Positions 52,801-60,364 of a DNA stretch of 64,000 nt are shown here, piece after piece (position 1 is the stretch's first letter; every line of letters starts with the position of its first letter). Made by a program: the position numbers and the translations under genes. The notes under the pieces are model-generated. The model saw only the letters and a program-made list of their open reading frames with translations. It was not told the origin of the DNA and did not search any database. The stretch spans positions 59,197 through 123,196 of the forward strand of contig NZ_JAGGLS010000007.1 of the NCBI RefSeq assembly GCF_017874535.1, written 5' to 3'. The DNA comes from Anaerococcus nagyae (GTDB lineage Bacteria > Bacillota > Clostridia > Tissierellales > Peptoniphilaceae).

Positions 52801-54806
52801 TTATCGAGCCTTACATTAAAGTTTGCTTCACCTGTAAGGTTAGTTTTTAGATCGTATTTGAACTCTTGATTATGGCTTGTTACAATTTCACAAACTATAT
52901 CTTTATTTACTATCTGATTATTATCTTGATCTCTTAGGCCTATATTTATGCCTACTTGTTCTCCTTGCAGATAATTTTGTCTATCCGCATTTATATTTGC
53001 TTTAAACTCAGCATTAGATTCATCTACTTTAACCCTCATGGTATCAAAGACTTTTGAGGAGTTCTTAGCCTTTGCTGTTATGACACATTCACCATAACCA
53101 ATAGCTCTTATCTTGCCTTCTTTATCTACTTCACAAACTGTTCTATCAGAGCTTTCCCATCTTAAATCAGATGATTTTATATCAGAAGGTTTTATATCTA
53201 CCGAAAGAGTAGCTTCTTCTCCGATTTTCATTAATTTTTCTTTTTGTTTAAAGTTTATGCTAGTAATTTTCTTGCTTTGCTCATCATTTTGGTCAATATA
53301 ATCAGCGCCCACTGTAAAGGCCTTCAATGATACATTAGCGTTTGCTATTTGATCTGTTAGATCAGTCCACTTTTCGCCTTCTTTACTTACAAAAGATTGA
53401 CCTGGCTCTGCTGTAACTTTAGATGAAAATCCTTTTATGGGACGTTCTATTGGTATGGGATATTTATATCCTGGAGTTTTCATTTTAACTATTACCGCAA
53501 ATTTTGAACCTTTTGGTATGAAAGTATCTTCTACTTTTACTTTTTCATAACCTGCAAATTCCATCTTGCCTTCACCAATACTTGTCTTATCAGAAAGACC
53601 AGCATTGTTTTCAATATTTGTATTTACAAATACTTCATACTCTGCATTATTTGCGGATGTCCATAAACCAACATTTCTAAGATAAGTGTCTTCTTTTACA
53701 GGACCAAATACATTGGCATAGTAAGATTCTTCACCAAGTCCTACTTGACTAGTCATACCTAACTTATCATACTGCCAAATTTTTTCATTCTCGTTTATAT
53801 CTTTTAATATATACTGAGAGTTTTGAGTTCCTATATTCTTATCATAATAGGATACGTAATAGTAACCACCTTGATTACCCCAATTAGTTCCCCAAGAGTT
53901 TTTGCAAATCCATGCTCCATCCCCAGGAGGTGTAGTCTTGAAATTTTTTCTACTGTAATTATCATCCCATCCTACTATGGTTATAGCATGGTTCGGCACC
54001 TGATTTCCAGAATAATAATGAGCCATAGTACTTTTATTTAAATATTGGTCTCCGCCCATTACAGCTGAGTAGATACCTCCATTTTCTGTAATCATCTTCT
54101 TTAAAAGATTATTATCAGTAGCATCTCTCTTATCTGGTATGAATATAGCATGAGTAAGTTCTTTTACTACCGGAAGATTTTCTGGAGAATTAGATTGAAA
54201 AATATCATAGGGATCATCTTTTTCTAAAACGGGTCCAGATCTACGAGCTAGATACGCTGATGATACTGTTCTTGTACCACCCTCACTTGGTCCCCAATCA
54301 AAACCGTGAGTATTCCTCATATGTTTTTCTGAAAAGTCCATTCTCTCATCCGGCATGAGAACGGATTCTGCTGAACCATAGGTTGCAAAAGCCCAGCAAG
54401 ATCCATTTGGACCTTGATCTTTTACACTTGTAACCTTTCCTTCATCTCTAAGGTCATATTTCGTTTCTATAGCTGGTAGAACCATATTCCTAGTAAATAC
54501 ACTAGGAAACTTCTTTTTTTTGGTCTTTTTATCAATTGACGAATAGTCAGTATATAAGTCGTAGGGGTCTTGTTTTAACGAATTTTTCTCTATTGATTTA
54601 TCATTGAACTCCTTATTCTCAATGCCTTTAGCTGATAGATCAATATCTTTTTTCTCTTTAACATTACTTTTATCAGTTTCCTTAAAATCAACTAAATCAC
54701 TACTAGTATTGTTTGAATCATTATTAGCAGCAAAAGATGGATAAGTAGCTTGTAATATAATACTAAAGCTTAAAAGAATTGAGAAAATTTTAAATTTTCT
54801 TCTCAT
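46890..54806 (-). CDS. Giant secreted papain-family protein with Ig-like, rhodanese-like and RGD-bearing thioredoxin-like repeats
   Basis: A 2638-residue exported protein. Signal peptide at residues 1-27. Papain-type (C1) peptidase at about 115-335 with catalytic Cys137 (GPNGSCWAFA), His273 (PNHAITIVGW) and Asn303 (CKNSWGTNWG), then a lectin-like beta domain to about 500 and a Big_2-type Ig domain (to about 590). About nine Ig/MG2-like repeats follow, interrupted by a rhodanese-like domain at 1230-1335 that lacks the catalytic Cys (FVVSNL) and a thioredoxin-like unit near 1450-1605. A Pro-rich linker (PDPKPEPDP) near 1845 leads to four thioredoxin-like repeats of about 200 residues without active-site Cys; three begin QR-x2-RGDY (Arg2068, 2263, 2468). 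There is no sortase or wall-binding motif at the C-terminus. Likely an adhesive surface protease. Confidence 0.88.
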   Translation of the reverse strand: MRRKFKIFSILLSFSIILQATYPSFAANNDSNNTSSDLVDFKETDKSNVKEKKDIDLSAKGIENKEFNDKSIEKNSLKQDPYDLYTDYSSIDKKTKKKKFPSVFTRNMVLPAIETKYDLRDEGKVTSVKDQGPNGSCWAFATYGSAESVLMPDERMDFSEKHMRNTHGFDWGPSEGGTRTVSSAYLARRSGPVLEKDDPYDIFQSNSPENLPVVKELTHAIFIPDKRDATDNNLLKKMITENGGIYSAVMGGDQYLNKSTMAHYYSGNQVPNHAITIVGWDDNYSRKNFKTTPPGDGAWICKNSWGTNWGNQGGYYYVSYYDKNIGTQNSQYILKDINENEKIWQYDKLGMTSQVGLGEESYYANVFGPVKEDTYLRNVGLWTSANNAEYEVFVNTNIENNAGLSDKTSIGEGKMEFAGYEKVKVEDTFIPKGSKFAVIVKMKTPGYKYPIPIERPIKGFSSKVTAEPGQSFVSKEGEKWTDLTDQIANANVSLKAFTVGADYIDQNDEQSKKITSINFKQKEKLMKIGEEATLSVDIKPSDIKSSDLRWESSDRTVCEVDKEGKIRAIGYGECVITAKAKNSSKVFDTMRVKVDESNAEFKANINADRQNYLQGEQVGINIGLRDQDNNQIVNKDIVCEIVTSHNQEFKYDLKTNLTGEANFNVRLDNNAAIGKYRINIYYKNKLIGINTFNVESKDFAPTVENPLFVTNTLDKDKIRPNDSIKLTSHVEDKYGQIKRYAKVELTLTTPEDKQIKKSLYTNKDGDAIFDLGSDIFNQEGNYKLKVDSSLSGFDSFSENLNVLVDRNTAEMAKLDFDITMEKDEIMAGKESADMNFTVSHEGKPISDANIRLTITDPNQKSYELDLKTDQNGKAVFSMDITSQNATGMYKIDATAYKDGYYDIEKSSNFFVKREGKYLNISFDSAKKDYKLNESAYIKVQVRDENNNPKRNASVELSIIDPNQKETKMRKVSDYNGYVFIYMTPKAYTSAGEYAISAYATAYNYPSARANYKVRFGEENPDYKDLGVEAKNKKDKYFVDEKPEIYMTSVDEFGNSVNNADINVSIKSPDNKVIVDRIKTDDKGKATWSYKLAMVPGKYEVSFKADKSNYKSTSKTVSFLVEERPKLTKMDAKVSTDKKVYEVLGKTKVNLDLVDEKGKKVSDANVKAILSTREGKKELKSKTDKEGHTSFDIDLDKEGKYVLNFDISKDTYENKSLRDVIFVTNKPIAKTGETYIGKIKADQVDTYIANNKPFILDIRPKSAYDRAHIKGSFNLDYNDSDFNLFLDNLSKDSSLFVVSNLIDTDNIIKELKEKGFKSVRLIEEGMEEYIKISDLTNDSYNKNLDLTINRDKETYNPKNDITFKLRSTDTNNNYIANANVSYKVLDLANTILDSGEIKTNNIGEANLKLKLADNTYPGKYKILAKVSKDGYKDYNSIAIFNIASKENADNFKDYDSAKKAQYFEHLTGDTSNQKVIKNLYGKNLLAAPVKNLDGKAEMLGDNFDLDKISLILFTEDKDPSLEKFAKLSHESYNFIRISPKSDLAYLEENKIKRLVGYSKVDEANSLRNDRLKLGKTSKILVLNKDGRVINLLDAKDFDNINEILAKENIKVNNTNVDPNDKVLDQSKANISVSAPSSRIKRRDIVEVNVELKDASNGTALANRNIKYTLMDPFGRSVSYNRQTDKMGRHIFKIGTNDKTSLGKYKIKVELLDAQYKNSFKFFEYEVIDANTPDMLQMKADISTDKTKYDLGDAINLSIVAKDLNNSLLDKATAEATLEDPYGKDLYSKNQTSDAKGNIKISFPTSDENVLGKYKVKIKVNREGFKEYKKDLEVQLGDSSVSPDPKPEPDPTPDPKPEPDPSDDDKQKPENPIEVEVKDQNTPLSFEGAYALGFFDTTDKLTMVNLKARYGKNFNNLVLYDKNRKAVKIGDIIDNKRPTIFLMGDRVDSNSMKMFENSSKIDAKAFNFVNVVTNGSVTDLEKISKGKLYKDSFYRGNSLNGQFRSNKNQVVVLDKNGSVINVFPYKSNYEVLRRFNMSNGYYADNDNYKPLSLDKFENNYPISFDQRKERGDYKGMSDEEMRFNNLYSRDLSNAKLIKSNNSRVELNDIAKKDVKILLIGDYRKDETIKMWDDAQYISDGDYDLVNVSYLGSQTAINAEKERFKSLWDVKRDIYVSGAYNILFNVNKPTVVAIDKNQRFLFSKEYKSNEDIKYVIDRTLNTSASDQTITDSYKEIGDYDVLGDIPKKEEDPEKIHPMSFAQRSERGDYRIFEPNEKDVNKKYYGKDMNLYLMNNMNQEDIYIKDFLDKKVNVMLVGSPNDKKSRIMWKNSAYLNRDNINLVKISNYKGIEDLNYMFTSYDMNDVGDNFYYGGAKFDFDKEVSSPYIIVTDENGKLLFVKKYMTNEDIEGLVNRALRTKYSAEDGGDDFPPIGSEKISKDNKDHEPQYIEHVSSEELAASFPLTYAQREVRGDYGQLTEEEKKQNQRFYGRDIKNINLLRNDNTYMRVSNIGKGGLTLYLLGNYKEESSFEMWNNTHQYTSEDFSIKLLNYAGSTKLLNDAVASHNLELGEIFTNGSALAYLNNRVNNTIIAVDKDSKVIFIKNYKDNNDLKYVLDRCIRTKYSNDIKSNDVPDIYDIKLN

Positions 54807-54824
54807 TTTTCCTCCTTAATATAA

Positions 54825-54844
54825 AAGAGGGCATAAGCCCTCTT
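54825..54844. terminator. Terminator between the first CAMP-like gene and the giant gene
   Basis: AAGAGGGC and GCCCTCTT pair around a 4-base loop with TTATATT following on the minus strand. It implies separate transcription of the 54872 and 46890 genes. Confidence 0.85.
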
Positions 54845-54871
54845 ATTGAAAAGCAAAATGCTCCGTAAAGA

Positions 54872-56263
54872 TTAATTAAAGTTAAATATTAAATAGCCAC
54901 CACTTACTGTTGAGTTATCGGTATCTTCTTCATCACCAAAGTCTGGTGCTACGATCTCTTCAGAAGCTCTTAATCTATCTCTATTATAAGTATATGTTTC
55001 ATAAGAACCATATTGAAGTTTATTTTCTTCATTACCATAACCAACAATTATTTCTTCATTGTCACTTGGTTTAAATCCATCTGGTAGGAAATCAAATGAT
55101 GGGCTGTTTAACCAAATGATTTTAGATATTCTTGCAGGATCTGGCATTTCAGATTGAACATTGAATTCTCTCCAAGAAATTGCTTCGCCTTCTCTTAACG
55201 CTAGGACAGATTCAAATTCTTGTGGATGTTTAGCTCTTAATTCGTTTACATAATCTCTTAAGATATAAACACCTTCAGCAGCTCTAGAGTAAGAAACGTC
55301 TTTTGCTCTTCTTACATCATTAGCTTTTCTTAATTCATTTTCAAATGCATTTCTCTCATCTGCTGTTAGATATCTACTTGTTTTATTTTTGATATTTCTA
55401 ATATCTCTAATTTCTTTATCAATTGTTCCACTTAGCCATTTTGGACTTGCATAAACATCTCTTTCAAGTAAAGCTGATTGACAAGCTGATTTTAGTCTTG
55501 CATCAAGTTCAATTAAATTTTTAACTTGAATTTGACTATTACCTTTTTTGTATACATCGTTAATTTCTTTAGAAAGGGAACTTCTTACAAATTCTCTCTT
55601 ACCTTTAACTCCAACTTCAGATAAATCATCTCTATAATAATTATTTAATAATTTTCTAGCTTCTCTTACGTCTTTGTTAAATACTTTCTTAAGATAAATT
55701 GTTGCAAAATCATCAGCTGTTAAATCAGGCATTTGTACTAACTCATCCATAGCAGTTGAGATTCTTTCACTAGCTGCTTCTATATCATCAACTGAAGCAA
55801 ATGGATTTAAAGCTGTGATTATAGCTATAGCAACTTCTCCTGCTGCCTTACTATGAGCTGCTTGAACCTTATATATAAGTTCAGTTGAACATCTGTGTAT
55901 AAATATTCCTGTAAGTCCTAATAATTTAATTCTAGGTGCTATAGAATCTAGATCATAGATAGTATCTGGATTATATTTTTGTGCAGCTGGTGGTAGATCA
56001 AAAGCTCTATCTTCAGCTAAAGTTTGTAAATCTTCTTGATATGCTTTCATTAAAGGAACGTCTTTAACTTTGTTTTCTTCTAGTACTGTAGCTCCTTCTA
56101 GCATTTTAGATTCAGATAATTGAGGTAATTTGTTTTGGTATTCTTCCATTAATGAATTAGATTCATAGCTTTCTTCGCTATCAGCACTTGCTATAGCAGG
56201 AGCTGCTATGTTAAATAACATTAGAAATGCAATTGCTAATGAAAAAACTTTGTTTTTTTTCAT
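54872..56263 (-). CDS. CAMP-factor-family pore-forming protein with C-terminal extension (paralogue 1)
   Basis: A 463-residue secreted protein with signal peptide (residues 1-26). Residues about 70-270 follow the CAMP factor pattern of streptococci: TIYDLDSIAPRIKLL (101-115), a hydrophobic-rich helix, ALNPFASVDDIEAASERIS (151-169), MPDLTADDFATIYLKKVFNK (178-197) and LIELDARLKSACQSALL (250-266). CAMP factors are extracellular co-haemolysins that form pores in membranes already damaged by a partner toxin. Residues 270-463 are an extra domain absent from classical CAMP factors, with a Trp-containing IIWLNSPSFDFLPDGF segment. It lies 37 bases after its paralogue. Confidence 0.82.
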   Translation of the reverse strand: MKKNKVFSLAIAFLMLFNIAAPAIASADSEESYESNSLMEEYQNKLPQLSESKMLEGATVLEENKVKDVPLMKAYQEDLQTLAEDRAFDLPPAAQKYNPDTIYDLDSIAPRIKLLGLTGIFIHRCSTELIYKVQAAHSKAAGEVAIAIITALNPFASVDDIEAASERISTAMDELVQMPDLTADDFATIYLKKVFNKDVREARKLLNNYYRDDLSEVGVKGKREFVRSSLSKEINDVYKKGNSQIQVKNLIELDARLKSACQSALLERDVYASPKWLSGTIDKEIRDIRNIKNKTSRYLTADERNAFENELRKANDVRRAKDVSYSRAAEGVYILRDYVNELRAKHPQEFESVLALREGEAISWREFNVQSEMPDPARISKIIWLNSPSFDFLPDGFKPSDNEEIIVGYGNEENKLQYGSYETYTYNRDRLRASEEIVAPDFGDEEDTDNSTVSGGYLIFNFN

Positions 56264-56300
56264 ACTATTCTCCTTAAAAATTTTAAATATACATTTTTAT

Positions 56301-57677
56301 TTATTTGCTTGGGTCAGTAAAATCAGGATATATTAATTCTGGATTTTTACCATCCATATTTGTTGTAACTACTTCATCTCTTAAAGTGCTTCTGTTTGTT
56401 ATATAACTTTTATAATCTCCGTATTGAGCCTTTTGCCCTCCAAACCCTATTATTATGCTTGAGCCAGAGGCTTGCATACCAGCAGGAATTTTATCAAAGG
56501 TTGGTTGTACTATCCATTTTATACCTGCCACTTGATATGGTTCTATATATGAAGATGGTCTTTCTAGATTGAAATCTCCAAATACTTCCCCAGAAAAAAC
56601 TTGTGGATATTTATCTATTAACTCAGCATTGAAGTCCCATAAATCATATATTGATTCTGTGATCTTGTCATATCTAGGATTTTTTTCTACTTTTCTATCA
56701 ATTACTTTTTTTACAAGATTTTGCCAAGTATCAAAGTCTTCTTTGCTGATTTGATTTCTATACTGTGCCTTTATTTTATTTTGGTTATTAACTTCTTTAG
56801 TAACTGTATCATTAAGCCATTTTGGATTTGCAATAACTTCGTTAGATAAAAGTGCTGATGAAGATGCAGATTTTAACCTTGCATCAAGTTCTAACAATTG
56901 TCCAAAAGTGATTTTTTGTCCAACCTGTTTATTTATATCATTTACTTCATTTCTATAAATACTTTGGATATATTCTTCCTTACCACGAGTTCCATAATTA
57001 TCTTGGTCAAAAAATTTATTTTGAGATTTCCTAGCTTCTCTAATATTTTTATACATTAATTTTTTTACATATGGTGTAGCTAAGTCTCCAGAAGTCATAT
57101 CTCTTATATTTTTGATCTTTTCAATATTATTATCTAGCTTTTCTATAGCCGCAAGAACATCTTTTCTTCCATTAAATGGATTTATAGCAACCATTACTGC
57201 TTCAAAACATACTTGTGCAGCAAGATTATGTGCTTCTTGAATCTTATAAATATACTCAGTAGTCATTTGATTTATAAAATGGTTGACTTTTCTTAAAAGT
57301 TGAATTCTAACTCCAATAGAACCTATATAAAAGAATTGCTGTGGATTAGTAGTATTTATCCCCGATGGTAAATTAATAGCTCTGTCTTCGCTTAGTTCTG
57401 CCAAATCTAGTTGAGCTTGCTGCATTAAAGGAATTTCATAAGCTTTATTTCCTTCAATTCTAGCTCCTTGCAAAGAATCTGACTCTTGTCTTAATTCCTC
57501 ATCGCTTAAGTTTAGTTCGTAATCTTCATTTATCTGATAAAGATAGGATAAATCATCATTATTTACACTTTCAACTTCTTGCATAGCATATGAATTGCTA
57601 TAAAAATCAAAAGCAAAAGATGTAGATAAGAATGTGATTACACTTAGCAATGAGAGAACACGATATTTTTTCTTCAT
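56301..57677 (-). CDS. CAMP-factor-family protein with C-terminal extension (paralogue 2)
   Basis: A 458-residue secreted protein, signal peptide to about residue 31 (SNSYAMQ). It is collinear with its neighbour: PLMQQAQLDLAELSEDRAINL (83-103), GSIGVRIQLL, AINPFNGRKDVLAAIEKLD (164-182), LLELDARLKSASSSALL, then ASPKWL-like NPKWLNDTVTKE and the extension with IKWIVQPTFDKIPAGM. The CAMP core is less conserved than in paralogue 1. AAAGGAGG before the ATG at 57677 fixes the start; a reading frame continues 84 bases upstream without a ribosome site. Probably co-transcribed with the downstream paralogue. Confidence 0.75.
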   Translation of the reverse strand: MKKKYRVLSLLSVITFLSTSFAFDFYSNSYAMQEVESVNNDDLSYLYQINEDYELNLSDEELRQESDSLQGARIEGNKAYEIPLMQQAQLDLAELSEDRAINLPSGINTTNPQQFFYIGSIGVRIQLLRKVNHFINQMTTEYIYKIQEAHNLAAQVCFEAVMVAINPFNGRKDVLAAIEKLDNNIEKIKNIRDMTSGDLATPYVKKLMYKNIREARKSQNKFFDQDNYGTRGKEEYIQSIYRNEVNDINKQVGQKITFGQLLELDARLKSASSSALLSNEVIANPKWLNDTVTKEVNNQNKIKAQYRNQISKEDFDTWQNLVKKVIDRKVEKNPRYDKITESIYDLWDFNAELIDKYPQVFSGEVFGDFNLERPSSYIEPYQVAGIKWIVQPTFDKIPAGMQASGSSIIIGFGGQKAQYGDYKSYITNRSTLRDEVVTTNMDGKNPELIYPDFTDPSK

Positions 57678-58224
57678 TATCCCTCCTTTTGATGTACCTG
57701 TGCCATTTCTATAGATTTTAATATAATTATAGACTTTATAAATAGAATTAAAGATATACATTATGGGTTATTTATAATATGTTGTAAATAAAAATCTAAT
57801 CTATTTATTAAAATAACTAAATTTTTAAGACCATTATTTACTTTATTATAATCTAATCCAATTAAACTTTAGAATTATTAATAAAATTTTTTATATATCT
57901 TTACCTAACTATAGATTAGCACTAGAGCCCGCAAATGTCAATACTGGAAGTCGTTTTCTTATAAACTTTGAGAGTTCTTTAATCAAATTTTATTTAAATT
58001 ATATACACTTTATTAATATATATCTAGATCAATAATAAGAAATAATAAAGAATTTAAGATAAGATGTTATTTATGAACTATTTTTCACATGGCTAATTTT
58101 TTATTTTCACCTGAATTAATAGTCAAAGTTCTTAATATCTATAAATCAAATTTTAGCTTCAATATTTGTGATAGATCTTAAATAATCAATAAAAGATAAA
58201 TTAATGAATGATAATGGAGGGTAT
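57678..58224. other. Non-coding region upstream of the CAMP-like genes
   Basis: About 550 AT-rich bases between two divergent loci. I see no gene, RNA or repeat here; it must hold the promoter of the CAMP-like operon, but no clear -35/-10 pair stands out. Confidence 0.4.
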
Positions 58225-59106
58225 ATGTCAATTAGTTATTTTATCGAGCTTCTGGGATGCCTTGCTCTTTTCTTATATGGAATGGAATTGATGATGGTCT
58301 TGAAATTGTCGCAGGTGATAGGCTTAGAATTGTAATATAAAAAATGACTTCCAATTTTTTAAGGTCATATTAGTAGGAACTTTTATAACTGCAATTATAC
58401 AATCATTATCCGCTACTACAGTTATGGTAGTTGGCTTTGTTAATGCAGGTTTTATGAATATCTATCCAGCAGTAGGAATAATAATGGTAGCAAATATAGG
58501 TACAACTATTACAGGTCAGCTTGTAGAGTTAAATATACCTCAACTAGCTTCAATAATTGCTTTTATAGGATTTATTTTGAACGCATTCTCTAAAAAAGAA
58601 AAGAATTTTCCAGGTAGAACAATAATGGGATCTAGGCTTCTTATTTATAAGCATAGAATTTATGAGCAAGATCATGGAAGCTTTAAAAGATTATCCAAGA
58701 TTTATAACTTTGATGACCAAATTCAAAATCCTATTCTAGGTGTATTAGCTGGTGCTATTATAAAACCGCTATCATACGTCATTATCTGCTTCTTTGGGTA
58801 TATTACAAGCTTTAGCTATCATTCAAATCATTTATGTATATAGTATTTGGTTTTAATATCGAAGCTTACATAACATCAGTTTTGTCATCACTTGGAGCTT
58901 CCAAAAATGCTAAGAGAGCAGCTCTCGCCATGTACTTTTTAATATTGTTGGAACTATTATTTTTTATTCTATTATCACTATTTATACCAATAGATCAAAT
59001 GGCATTAAAATTTTCTAGACCTTTACCAGCTGAACAATTAGCTAACTTGCACACACTATTAATAGTGCTACTACTACGAGCGTCAAATTTTTCAAAAATA
59101 GTTTAA
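58225..59106 (+). pseudogene. Na/Pi cotransporter family protein, decayed
   Basis: It starts with ATG behind GGAGG and ISYFIELLGCLALFLYGMEL, then shifts frame to GLEIVAGDRLRIVI, VGTFITAIIQSLSATTVMVV, ANIGTTITGQLVELNIPQLA and, after another break, NIEAYITSVLSSLGASKNAK. These are the Na/Pi cotransporter (PF02690) segments in correct order. At least three frameshifts or stops and an internal deletion prevent a full product; length is also far below the usual 550 residues. Once a phosphate transporter; now inactive. Confidence 0.85.
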
Positions 59107-59204
59107 ATATTTGATAATGAATATCATTATTGACTATATATCAATTTAATGTTAATATTATTTTATAAAAAGCTAAAATAATATTTTTAAAAAGAGGAGT
59201 TTAT

Positions 59205-59951
59205 ATGAAAAATAAAAATAAATTAGCAATTGTCAGCATTTTATCATTTGGATTAATATTTAGTGCTTGCAACAAAGACGAAGCTAAAGATAATAAATCT
59301 ACAAATGATTCCACTCAAAAAGTAGAAGAAACTAAAAATACTCCCGCTGCAACTAGTGCTGCAACTAGTGATACAGAAAAAAAAGATGATGCTTCTAATA
59401 ACAATGAAGAAAACGTCACAAAAGATGGAGAAAATAATAAAGATGCAAAATCTAGTGTAAGTTTATCTGATTGGCAAGGAGATTGGAATAGTATGTATGA
59501 ATATCTAGAAGATCCTGAGATTCAATCAGCTTATTCTACTCTAGCAAAAAATGAAGAAATTGATGAAGATAAAGCAAAAGAAGATTATCTGGCAAAAAGA
59601 AAAGCAGATTTTGCTGGTCTTATTATAGATGCTGACAAAGTAACTTTCTTGGGTAACTTTCCAAAAAAAGATGGAAAAACTATAGGAGAAGGTACTTATA
59701 AATTTTCTAAAACAGAGGAACAGATGCTAGGAGAGCATAAAATAACTTGGAATATATTTGAAGCTACAAATGAAGATGCTCCATATAAATATCTGACTTT
59801 GATGAAAATAGATCCTAATGAAGATTTACTACATTTCCACTTCAGATATGGAAATGATTTAGATGAAATACTAAATAAAGAAAGCTGGTTTCCAACAGTA
59901 GTATCCCCACAAACTACCAATGAACAATTAATAGATGAGATTACAGAATAA
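59205..59951 (+). CDS. ZinT-like metal-binding lipoprotein
   Basis: A 248-residue lipoprotein: the signal peptide ends GLIFSACNK, a lipobox, and a polar Lys/Asn/Asp linker runs to about residue 85. The remaining domain follows ZinT (YodA): LSDWQGDWNSMYEYLEDPEI, ADFAGLIIDADKVTFLG, ITWNIFEATNEDAPYKYLTL and LLHFHFRYGNDLDEIL, where the HFHF histidines are zinc ligands in ZinT, then a WFPTVV ending. It probably binds zinc at the cell surface for uptake or buffering. No adjacent zinc ABC importer. A C-terminal AdcA-type role is the closest parallel. Confidence 0.8.
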   Translation: MKNKNKLAIVSILSFGLIFSACNKDEAKDNKSTNDSTQKVEETKNTPAATSAATSDTEKKDDASNNNEENVTKDGENNKDAKSSVSLSDWQGDWNSMYEYLEDPEIQSAYSTLAKNEEIDEDKAKEDYLAKRKADFAGLIIDADKVTFLGNFPKKDGKTIGEGTYKFSKTEEQMLGEHKITWNIFEATNEDAPYKYLTLMKIDPNEDLLHFHFRYGNDLDEILNKESWFPTVVSPQTTNEQLIDEITE

Positions 59952-59963
59952 TACTTATATTAT

Positions 59964-60105
59964 TCCTTAATTAAAATTTAATTTAAGGAACTGCTGTGTA
60001 ATTATTTGTAATAGCTTTTACTATTATATTTAGTAATATTATCTAATTTGAAAATATTGATAAATTACAAAATACAAGTTTTTATAGTTACATGGCAGTT
60101 CCTTT
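59964..60105. repeat. Long inverted-repeat element behind the ZinT-like gene (copy 3, diverged)
   Basis: A short hairpin, TTCCTTA/TAAGGAA (59964-59992), overlaps a longer one: AAGGAACTGC-TGTAA at 59986 and its near complement ending GGCAGTTCCTTTT at 60105, about 18 of 21 positions matching. The middle is AT-rich and non-coding. Its placement at a gene 3' end and its T-rich exit are like those of the elements at 2872 and 34889. Confidence 0.5.
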
Positions 60106-60288
60106 TCATCAATACAAACTTTTATATAAATATTTCTATTTACAAAGCTAAATACTATTGAGCAAATATTAATTTACCTTTGGCTTTTATAAAATTTTTT
60201 AGTCAACACTCCCTATTCTCTTGATTATTAACAATTTAAAATTACTATATTATTTAAATAATAATATAATTCTACATTAAAATTTTTA

Positions 60289-60364
60289 TGGCTGGGATAG
60301 TAGGACTCGAACCTACGCTCTCCAGAGTCAGAATCTGGTGCCTTACCAGCTTGGCTATATCCCA
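60289..60364 (-). tRNA. tRNA-Gln (anticodon CUG)
   Basis: The minus strand folds as a standard cloverleaf: acceptor TGGGATA/TATCCCA, D arm AGCC...GGC(A), anticodon stem CCAGA/TCTGG around TTCTGAC with anticodon CTG, T arm GTAGG-TTCGAGT-CCTAC, and an encoded CCA end. The A37/C38 positions are regular. Confidence 0.96.

Noticed and set aside
54872..57677. CAMP-like genes as phage or S-layer structural proteins
   Set aside because: The order of CAMP factor core segments is kept in both and both have signal peptides; no phage genes surround them.
57677..57761. Longer N-terminus for the second CAMP-like protein
   Set aside because: The in-frame extension has no ribosome site and would place 28 polar residues before a normal signal peptide; the ATG at 57677 follows AAAGGAGG.
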